A stretch of DNA of 6,820 nt, from the NCBI GenBank assembly GCA_017473665.1, contig JAFUKK010000064.1, positions 1-6,820 of the forward strand, in the 5' to 3' direction. Both the position numbers and the translations under genes were made by a program. The notes beneath the pieces were generated by a model. It searched no databases. It was given only the letters and a program-made list of their open reading frames with translations, and had not been told where the DNA came from. Each line of letters opens with the position of its first letter. The first letter of the stretch is position 1. This DNA comes from Lachnospiraceae bacterium. Lineage in GTDB: Bacteria > Bacillota > Clostridia > Lachnospirales > Lachnospiraceae. Of the stretch, positions 1 to 4,802 are shown piece after piece.

Positions 1-121
1 ACCATTTAACATATTTTGCAACACGGTCATCTGAAGTCCATCTCTCGTATATATCATTCGCGTCCGTAACCGACAATGGTCTTAATATCATTCTTTCTGT
101 TTCTATAATAGGTGTTTTCAT
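1..121 (-). CDS. GNAT-family N-acetyltransferase, N-terminal 40 residues only
   Basis: The gene starts at ATG 121-119 and runs off the left edge, so only 40 residues are visible. They contain the opening typical of the RimJ/RimL-like GNAT group: an IETERMILRPL strand (residues 5-15) followed by an acidic stretch and the first helix (DANDIYERW). Members transfer an acetyl group from acetyl-CoA to an amine on a protein N-terminus, amino acid, antibiotic or other small molecule. The acetyl-CoA binding loop lies further on and cannot be seen, so no substrate can be named. The ribosome binding site is strong (GGAGGAG, plus-strand 124-130). The ATG overlaps the TGA of a short open frame upstream (ATGA), suggesting translational coupling. 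It is the third gene of an apparent fluC-dehydrogenase-GNAT run on one strand. Confidence 0.75.
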   Translation of the reverse strand, partial: MKTPIIETERMILRPLSVTDANDIYERWTSDDRVAKYVKW

Positions 122-171
122 TTCTCCTCCATAACTTCAAGACATGTTCCGGCTTTTTCGACAGTTACCAA
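118..171 (-). other. 17-codon open frame coupled to the GNAT start, leader or gene remnant
   Basis: A TTG codon at 171-169 follows an AAGGAG sequence (plus-strand 177-182) at a 5-nt gap. Its 17 codons end at TGA 118-120, which shares bases with the GNAT ATG. The same frame stays open further upstream, through about ten more codons back to a TAA inside the end of the dehydrogenase gene, and reads like the C-terminus of a real protein (VLSQGAELVTVEKAG). It could be the tail left by a deleted gene that was once coupled to the GNAT gene, or a short coupling ORF. It may also be chance; I recognise no family. Confidence 0.2.
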
Positions 172-191
172 TTCTGCTCCTTGGCTTAAAA

Positions 192-1155
192 CTAATACCC
201 CTTACTAAAATCAATCATATTCATTTTGGGCTCATTATTCCTATCCCGCTTTATATTTTCGCAGAATATCTCCAAGATTCTCTTTCTGGTAAACTTATTT
301 TCCCCCCAACTGATTCCTGAAATATGGGGAGTCAATACTACCTTTTCCATATGTATGAGGGAATGCTTTTCATGTAAAGGTTCCGGCTCTGTAACATCCA
401 GAACTGCACCGGCCAATAAGCCTTTTTGCAGCGCGTCTGTTAAGTCTTCCGTATTCACAATAAATCCACGCCCCACATTTACGAGTATGGCACTTGCCTT
501 CATCTTGCTTATTCTTTCTGCATCAAACAGGCCCGCTGTTTCTGCTGTACCGGGAAGTGCAATAACCACCACATCAGCCGCTTGCAATTGGGTATCCAGA
601 CACTCTATTGTATACATCTCATCAAAATCAGTCTGCTTTTTGCCGGGCGTACGACAGATTCCAACCGTATAAGTGCCAAAACATCTGAGCTTTTTAGCAG
701 TTTCCTGTCCTATATTTCCTGTCCCTAAAATAAGCACGCGTCTTCCTTCTAATGTATCATCTCCCGCAATTTTGTCCCAACCGCCGTTCTCCATTTGTGC
801 ACGGTACAAGAACAGCTTTTTATACAATGCAAGAATTCCGGAAACAATATATTCAGAAATCACACATCCATAAGCACCTGATGCGCTGGTAACAATAATA
901 TCATCAGGGAAATCCGGAACAGAGGTGTATTTATTGGCACCGGCCCAAGTCATTTGAATCCATCTGAGTTTTTTCATACAACGGATGGTACTGTATTCAG
1001 GCTCACCAAATACAACTTCCACATTCTCACACTCTTTGCTTTCAAGTAATTCCTTCTCACTGTCAAAAAAAAAACTCATCCTCTTTTTCAACAGATGATA
1101 AAATCAGTTCTTTTTCATGCTCTAAACAGCTTTTGGTTATGGCAATCTTTCTCAT
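192..1155 (-). CDS. D-isomer-specific 2-hydroxyacid dehydrogenase, frameshifted in a T10 run near the N-terminus
   Basis: An NAD(P)-dependent enzyme family that interconverts 2-oxo acids and D-2-hydroxy acids. Numbering below assumes the repaired 320-residue product. The Rossmann motif GTGNIG is at 144-149, and the catalytic triad is Arg229 (NVGRG), Glu258 (TEPEPL) and His277 (LTPHISG). The C-terminus (NMIDFSKGY) is the usual family ending. The frame carrying this body opens only at a TTG (1091), giving 299 residues that begin abnormally. ATG 1155 has a good GGGGGA ribosome binding site and encodes a family-like N-terminus (MRKIAITKSCLEHEKELIL) in another frame. That frame stops at TGA 1063-1065, right after ten T. 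Dropping one T joins both parts at the family's normal length. The gene follows fluC by 12 nt, so they are probably co-transcribed. Substrate unknown. It may be a sequencing error, a pseudogene, or a product made by slippage. Confidence 0.8.
1063..1074 (-). other. T10 homopolymer and TTT TGA C frameshift site
   Basis: Ten consecutive A on the plus strand (1065-1074) give U10 in the dehydrogenase mRNA. In the frame from ATG 1155 the run reads GAG TTT TTT TTT TGA C. Removing one U, or a +1 slip of the last UUU codon onto the next UUU, places GAC in the next codon and continues into the conserved enzyme. Runs this long are known hotspots for replication slippage, RNA polymerase slippage and sequencing error; the sequence alone cannot say which applies. 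Confidence 0.7.
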
Positions 1156-1167
1156 CCTTTCCCCCTT

Positions 1168-1536
1168 CTATTTCATCGTAAAATACTCCACCGCAAAAAT
1201 CACACCTACACCCGCCAATACACTTCCCAACACATAGATAAATGCCATCAGGACATTTCCATTTTTCAGCATATCTACTGTTTCTAAAGCGAAGGTCGAA
1301 AAAGTAGTAAAACCACCACATAAACCAACCTTCAGAAACAATAGTACATACGGATTCAGGGACGAATTCTTTGACGCCCACACAGTAATCGCTCCGATTG
1401 CAATGCATCCTAACACATTGATACCAAAGGTTTTTATGGGGAAACTATATCTTTCATGCATGGGTATCAAACCAATCAGATACCTGCATACAGCTCCTAT
1501 AAATCCACCTAAACCTACAGCTATCATCTTTAACAT
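1168..1536 (-). CDS. fluC: Fluoride channel FluC (CrcB family)
   Basis: A 122-residue membrane protein that lets fluoride leave the cytoplasm passively and so protects fluoride-sensitive enzymes such as enolase. Family marks are present: GGFIGAVCRY (residues 10-19), the conserved Asn in FGINVLGC (Asn40), and GGFTTFST (74-81) with the channel-lining Phe79 and Phe82. Four hydrophobic segments lie at about 4-24, 35-53, 63-90 and 97-118. Length matches single-gene FluC proteins, which work as antiparallel dual-topology dimers. ATG 1536 was chosen over the open frame's TTG at 1578, because the residues in between do not fit the family. An AAGGAG lies 11 nt before the ATG, which is rather long. The dehydrogenase ATG follows 12 nt after the stop. 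A candidate promoter lies about 425 nt upstream. Confidence 0.93.
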   Translation of the reverse strand: MLKMIAVGLGGFIGAVCRYLIGLIPMHERYSFPIKTFGINVLGCIAIGAITVWASKNSSLNPYVLLFLKVGLCGGFTTFSTFALETVDMLKNGNVLMAFIYVLGSVLAGVGVIFAVEYFTMK

Positions 1537-1587
1537 GCAACTAATCGCTCCTTTTCCATCTACTATCAAATAATTCAAGTGCTACAT

Positions 1588-1791
1588 GCATCTAAAATCA
1601 TGCTTTTACGTCCATTCGTCTGCCCAATTTTCCCTCACATAATTACACTCAGCATTTAAAACCATCAAATTCTTTCATTCTAGATGCTCCTATTTCAAAC
1701 TATTACCTTGTTCCAGCAGCTATAATCTCTAGTTTTTCAAATATTGTATGCCACCTACTTTGAAAAAACAAAACTTCAAAGCATCTAGAAT
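1588..1791 (-). promoter_or_regulatory. Possible structured leader of fluC: alternative pairing around a 9-codon ORF
   Basis: In minus-strand RNA, the segment from 1687 to 1677 reads GCAUCUAGAAU. It can pair perfectly (11 bp) with the upstream segment 1791-1781 (AUUCUAGAUGC). It can instead pair with the downstream segment 1598-1588 (AUUUUAGAUGC), with 10 Watson-Crick pairs and one G-U. The two stems exclude each other. The shared strand runs from the last base of an AGGAG (plus-strand 1687-1691) into the ATG (1678-1676) of a nine-codon ORF ending at 1649, with an 8-nt gap between AGGAG and ATG. This resembles leader-peptide or attenuator logic, but the loops are long (93 and 78 nt). The same words could instead be the inverted ends of a small repeat element. 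Confidence 0.3.
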
Positions 1792-1915
1792 CCACAAAAT
1801 TCCATTCTTTGTACGCTTGAAGCCCACAAAATTGCAATTCATCAGCAGACAGTTTTCTTTAAATCTCCTTTTCTGTATGCCACAAATCCCTACGCATGCG
1901 ATTTTCAAGCATCTA
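1745..1915 (-). repeat. Two degenerate direct repeat units, about 42 bp each, 128 bp apart
   Basis: Read on the minus strand, TAGATGCTTGAA (from 1915) and TAGATGCTTTGAA (from 1787) each begin a unit that ends in GTGGCATACA (1883-1874 and 1754-1745). Both word pairs are offset by 128-129 bp, so they look like two diverged copies of one unit. Other short repeats lie within: CCACAAAATT at 1792-1801 and 1824-1833, and inverted CTTTGAA/TTCAAAG at 1758-1764 and 1775-1781. The stretch is AT-rich and has no convincing gene on either strand. Confidence 0.45.
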
Positions 1916-2047
1916 TATTTGACATTTCATTGGGAACCGTATGCTCAAGACCACACAAACCATCATAACACATCCCCCAAGGCCAGTAAACAAAAGGATG
2001 CGACACTTCGCAAGCCAGCAGGCCAAAAAATGACACGCTTCCCGCAC
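1913..2047 (-). other. 44-codon Cys-rich open frame, probably part of a dispersed intergenic repeat
   Basis: A GTG at 2047 opens a hydrophobic frame of 44 codons with six Cys (positions 5, 10, 15, 26, 31, 42) that ends at TAG 1913-1915. It has no good ribosome binding site and lies just past the fab operon terminator. A promoter candidate sits inside it. From memory, similar short translated strings are annotated as tiny hypothetical proteins in many Lachnospiraceae, which would fit a repeated non-coding element more than a gene. That recollection is unverified. Confidence 0.25.
1962..1990 (-). promoter_or_regulatory. Candidate sigma-A promoter for fluC and downstream genes
   Basis: On the minus strand, TTTACT (1990-1985, 4 of 6 to TTGACA) is followed after 17 bp by TATGAT (1967-1962, 5 of 6 to TATAAT), with the extended -10 bases TGT just before it. 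Transcription would start near 1955, leaving a leader of about 420 nt before fluC. It is the best promoter-like match I found in the gap, and nothing else in the window obviously supplies one for fluC. It lies inside the possible repeat element. Confidence 0.5.
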
Positions 2048-2060
2048 AATCCTTGGATAG

Positions 2061-2094
2061 AAAAAAAGTGCAACCCCGTAAGTCGGGGTTGCAC
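2061..2094 (-). terminator. Intrinsic terminator of the fab operon
   Basis: A perfect 11-bp GC-rich stem, GTGCAACCCCG (2068-2078) with CGGGGTTGCAC (2084-2094), encloses a 5-nt loop. In the minus-strand transcript it is followed directly by seven U (plus-strand A at 2061-2067). It lies 66 nt past the fabT stop codon and is the end of the fatty acid operon. There is no T tract on the other side, so it works in one direction only. Confidence 0.93.
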
Positions 2095-2160
2095 GATATC
2101 CTTATAATACCTTCTTCTCTTTACATCTGATCCTGTGACAAAAATCCTATCACATGCTCA

Positions 2161-2607
2161 TTATTGTCCCTGGGCTTCTGTCAGAAATTCATTGAGGTTC
2201 TCCAGACAACGATACAATACCTGCATCTCCTCCTGGTTCAAATCCTTCACTAACGCGCGGATCATCTTCTTGTGAAAATCCCGGTGATGGTAAAAGGCCT
2301 TCCGTCCCTTCTCAGTGAGAGTCACCAGCACCACACGCTTGTCCTCCAGACTACGCTCACGGAGGATATAGCCCTTCTTTTCCAGGCCATTCATATTGGT
2401 GGTCAGGGTGCCTACCGTAACGGACAGCTTCTTGGCTATGGTAGACATGCTGTCAGGCCCTCCTACGCCAATGGCTTCAATGATGTGCATATCATTATTG
2501 GTAATGTCATGAAACTCCTCGGTGATTACCGCCTGGGCTTCCACATCCATCACATTATTAAATAAATGTACTACCATCGCATTCAGGGTATGCCGTCTTT
2601 CCCTCAT
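2161..2607 (-). CDS. fabT: MarR-family transcriptional regulator, FabT-like
   Basis: A 148-residue winged-helix protein that closely resembles streptococcal FabT, the repressor of fatty acid synthesis genes that responds to acyl-ACP. Shared stretches include HLFNNVM near the start, ITEEFHDIT-NNDMHIIEAIG (29-47), the recognition region SVTVGTLTTNMNGLEKKGYI (62-81) and the wing with SLEDKRVV (86-93). The C-terminal helices (about 108-144) would complete the dimer interface. The start at ATG 2607 has GGAG only 2 nt away and AAGG at 9 nt. It lies after fabH in the same direction, unlike streptococci, where fabT comes first. A promoter and a possible operator sit just upstream, so it is probably transcribed alone as well as by readthrough, and may control itself. 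The regulator role is inferred from family and location. Confidence 0.88.
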   Translation of the reverse strand: MRERRHTLNAMVVHLFNNVMDVEAQAVITEEFHDITNNDMHIIEAIGVGGPDSMSTIAKKLSVTVGTLTTNMNGLEKKGYILRERSLEDKRVVLVTLTEKGRKAFYHHRDFHKKMIRALVKDLNQEEMQVLYRCLENLNEFLTEAQGQ

Positions 2608-2623
2608 GTCTCCACACCTTTTC

Positions 2624-2640
2624 TTGATTTGTTAGATTAA
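2624..2640. promoter_or_regulatory. Imperfect palindrome, possible FabT operator
   Basis: TTGATTTGTTAGATTAA is a 17-bp inverted repeat with five of eight symmetric pairs matching, of the size and AT-rich type bound by MarR proteins. It abuts the -10 box of the fabT promoter candidate and would cover the start site, as expected for autoregulation. It resembles but does not equal the TTTGAT-N-ATCAAA form of streptococcal FabT sites. Confidence 0.3.
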
Positions 2641-2738
2641 CTGTACCAATTTTTCCGCCACAGGTCAATGCATTTCCATCCATCTTCCACACCTAACAGC
2701 TCAGTGGCTCCCTCCGGTCCCATCCACTTATAAGGCAC
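2637..2738 (-). other. 33-codon Trp-rich open frame between fabH and fabT
   Basis: From GTG 2738 the frame encodes 33 residues with four Trp and a balanced, protein-like composition, ending at TAA 2637-2639. The frame stays open upstream to another GTG at 2771, inside the fabH end (44 residues). Neither start has a clear ribosome binding site, and the frame's 3' end contains the fabT promoter boxes. I recognise no family. It could be a small gene, a remnant of one, or chance. Confidence 0.2.
2640..2668 (-). promoter_or_regulatory. Candidate promoter for fabT
   Basis: TTGACC (2668-2663, 5 of 6 to consensus) is followed after exactly 17 bp by TACAGT (2645-2640, 4 of 6). Transcription would start near 2633, about 26 nt before the fabT ATG. 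This would allow fabT to be expressed independently of the fatty acid genes upstream. Confidence 0.45.
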
Positions 2739-2754
2739 TTTTATATTCTGACGC

Positions 2755-3732
2755 TTACCACTCCAGTACACAAGCGCCGTAAGTCAGACCCGCACCGAAG
2801 CCGGAAAGTACCAGCTTCATACCCCGGTCCAGGCGGCCTTCCCTTTGCAGCTTATCCAGCAGCACGGGGAGGGAAGCCGAGGACATATTGCCCACCTGGT
2901 CCAGGTTTAAGGGGAATTTTTCCAGACCCATATCCAGCCTCTTTGCGATGGCCTCTATGATTCTGGCATTGGCCTGATGGAGGACAAAGTATGAAATCTC
3001 CTCCTTGGGTATTGCCGTTTTTTGCAATACCTCTTCTATGGTAACAGGTACCTGTCTGGCCGCAAATTTAAAGATCTCACGTCCATCCATTTGGACATAA
3101 GTGTTTTTGGACTCCTCACTGTAGTAAGGATTGTGGAGGGCTCTGCTCTCACATACCAGAGCTTCCCCCTTGGAGCCGTCTGAATACTGGACAAAGCCGA
3201 TAAGGCCCCGGCCTGCATTCGTAGAAGCATCCGCTTCCAGCACCACTGCTCCGGCACCATCACCGAAAAGCACACAGGTACCCCGGTCCTCCCAGTCCAT
3301 GATTTTCGATAATACTTCACTACCCGCAATAAGGGCAGTTTTATAGATTCCTGCCTGCAAATATGCATAGGCAGTGTTTAAAGCAAACATAAATCCCGAG
3401 CAGGCCGCATTCAAATCAAATGCCACCGCTCTCCTCGCACCGATATTTGCCTGCACCTGACACGCGCTACAGGGCAAAAGCATCTCGCTACTACAGCTGG
3501 CTACCAGAATCAAATCCACTTCCTCTGCAGTCCTGCCGGCCATTTCCAAAGCCTTTTCGCAGGCTCCCGTAGCCAGGGATGCCACCGTCTCTCCGGTGGA
3601 TAAATATCTGGCACCGATTCCGGTTCTCTCTCGAATCCATTCATCGGAGGTATCCACAATCTGTGATATTTCCAGGTTAGTCACCTGTTTTGCCGGAAGC
3701 ATACTTCCGGTTCCCGTGATTCTCACTATCAT
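2755..3732 (-). CDS. fabH: 3-oxoacyl-ACP synthase III (FabH)
   Basis: A cytoplasmic homodimer that starts fatty acid synthesis by condensing an acyl-CoA primer with malonyl-ACP, giving a 3-oxoacyl-ACP. The 325 residues match the family length. The catalytic triad is visible: Cys111 (NAACSGF), His252 (LHQANARI) and Asn282 (VGNMSSAS). The usual N-terminal DTSDEWI-RTGI region (27-39), the FGDGAGAVVL stretch (156-165) and the C-terminal GFGAGLTYGA (311-320) are intact. The Asn motif reads GNMSSAS rather than the common GNTSAAS, a mild difference. ATG 3732 overlaps the fabK-like stop codon (ATGA), and GGAGG lies 10 nt before it, so translation is probably coupled. Primer preference (acetyl or branched) cannot be told from the sequence by eye. 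Confidence 0.96.
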   Translation of the reverse strand: MIVRITGTGSMLPAKQVTNLEISQIVDTSDEWIRERTGIGARYLSTGETVASLATGACEKALEMAGRTAEEVDLILVASCSSEMLLPCSACQVQANIGARRAVAFDLNAACSGFMFALNTAYAYLQAGIYKTALIAGSEVLSKIMDWEDRGTCVLFGDGAGAVVLEADASTNAGRGLIGFVQYSDGSKGEALVCESRALHNPYYSEESKNTYVQMDGREIFKFAARQVPVTIEEVLQKTAIPKEEISYFVLHQANARIIEAIAKRLDMGLEKFPLNLDQVGNMSSASLPVLLDKLQREGRLDRGMKLVLSGFGAGLTYGACVLEW

Positions 3733-4796
3733 TTGGTAAATTCCTCCATTATCTCTTGCACTGTTTCAATCTTGTGGGCACGGCTCGCGTTGCTGCCACA
3801 GAAAATCAAGCCTTCCTTGATGCGTCCCTCCACTGCATTAATCAGTGCCTGGGTAATGCAATAAGGAATCTCTGCGGGCTTACAGGTACGGATGCACTGC
3901 TTGCAACCGTTCATAAAACGCTCTCCCGCCTTTACCCTATCCAAAAATTCATTGTGAATGGCTCTGCCCGGCATTCCCACAGGACTCTTCACAATCACAA
4001 TATCCTCTTCTTTCGCATCAATGTATGCCTGCTTGTAAGCATCACTGGCATCACATTCCCTGGTGGTCACAAAACGGGTACCAAGCTGCACACCGGCTGC
4101 CCCCATCTGCTGATAATGGTCCAGGTCTGCACGTTCATAAACGCCTCCTGCTACCACCACCGGGATGCTGGTATGGTGCTGCTGCTCCAGTTCGCAGGCA
4201 TAGGAAATGATATTGCTGATTTCCTCATCGTAGCTTTCTACCGTATAGGTTTCCAGCTCCTCCCTGGTAAATCCCAGATGTCCGCCTGCTCTGGGACCCT
4301 CCACAATCACTGCATCGGGCAGACGATTGTATTTCTTTAACCAATATTTGGTAATGACCTCCATGGCCTTTCTACCGGATATAATGGGGACAATTTTGGT
4401 GGCTGTGCCTGCCACCAGTTCCGGCAAATTCATAGGTAATCCTGCACCGGAAATCACCAAATCAATTCCGGCCTTTACTGCTGCTTTCACGTATTCTTCA
4501 TATTGGCGGGTAGCCACCATGATATTCACACCCAGAATACCATCCTTGGCAATATCTCTTGCCTTGGCGATTTCCTTCCCAATGGCACGGAGATTGCAAG
4601 CAATGGGATTTGTTGCAAAATCCGGCTCACGCCAACCAATCTGGGCAGTGGAAATCACACCCACTCCGCCTGCAGCTGCCACAGCACCTGCCAGACCGGA
4701 TAAGCTGACTCCTACACCCATTCCCCCTTGTATTACGGGAATCCGTGCCTGCAGATTTCCGATTACCAATTGCTTTTCACTCATAATAGTCTTCAC
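3729..4796 (-). CDS. fabK: FabK-like enoyl-ACP reductase, long flavoprotein of the NPD/nitronate monooxygenase family
   Basis: An FMN-dependent TIM-barrel protein. In this operon it most likely reduces trans-2-enoyl-ACP with NAD(P)H, the last step of each elongation cycle. Family marks are IPVIQGGMG (19-27), AAAGGVGVIS (40-49), LGVNIMV (88-94), ISGAGLP (115-121), the EGPRAGGHLG loop with His173, VVVAGGV (213-219) and GAAGVQLGTRF (232-242). At 355 residues it is about 40 longer than streptococcal FabK. The extra C-terminal part carries Cys298, Cys301, Cys305, Cys313 and Cys333 and then an NASRAHKI segment. This form is often labelled nitronate monooxygenase; the location argues for the reductase role. 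GTG 4796 lies 6 nt after the accDA stop, but ATG 4784 (residue 5) is an equally possible start, and neither has a strong ribosome binding site. Confidence 0.82.
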   Translation of the reverse strand: MKTIMSEKQLVIGNLQARIPVIQGGMGVGVSLSGLAGAVAAAGGVGVISTAQIGWREPDFATNPIACNLRAIGKEIAKARDIAKDGILGVNIMVATRQYEEYVKAAVKAGIDLVISGAGLPMNLPELVAGTATKIVPIISGRKAMEVITKYWLKKYNRLPDAVIVEGPRAGGHLGFTREELETYTVESYDEEISNIISYACELEQQHHTSIPVVVAGGVYERADLDHYQQMGAAGVQLGTRFVTTRECDASDAYKQAYIDAKEEDIVIVKSPVGMPGRAIHNEFLDRVKAGERFMNGCKQCIRTCKPAEIPYCITQALINAVEGRIKEGLIFCGSNASRAHKIETVQEIMEEFTK

Positions 4797-4802
4797 TTTC
4801 TT

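Larger units (their letters stand above)
1537..2060. other. Intergenic region of about 520 nt between fluC and the fab operon terminator
   Basis: I find no convincing protein gene here. The right third (about 1921-2060) has higher GC and holds the fluC promoter candidate. The left two thirds (1537-1920) are AT-rich and hold the paired repeats and the GCATCTA/TAGATGC inverted words described separately. I looked for the conserved core of the fluoride riboswitch ahead of fluC and did not find it. No tRNA-like or CRISPR-like structure is visible. Confidence 0.6.

Noticed and set aside
192..1091. TTG 1091 as the true start of the dehydrogenase (299 residues)
   Set aside because: It has no good ribosome binding site and drops the family's first strand, which is encoded just upstream in another frame from an ATG with a good site.
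1115..1408. 97-codon open frame on the minus strand overlapping fluC
   Set aside because: It is in another frame of fluC, which has every family motif; this is a shadow.
1721..1726. TATAAT on the plus strand as a promoter -10
   Set aside because: There is no -35-like sequence at 16-18 bp, and no plus-strand gene to serve.
1758..1781. CTTTGAA/TTCAAAG hairpin as a terminator
   Set aside because: The stem is only 7 bp and AT-rich, the T run is in the loop, and no T tract follows it on the minus strand.
1748..2107. 119-codon open frame on the plus strand across the fluC-fab gap
   Set aside because: No ribosome binding site, it runs through the repeats and the fab terminator stem, and its composition is not gene-like. 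It is most likely chance openness in a repeat region.
2134..2154. TGTGA and TCACA inverted pair resembling a CRP site
   Set aside because: The spacer is 11 bp instead of 6, and it lies after the fabT stop codon near the terminator, not at a promoter.
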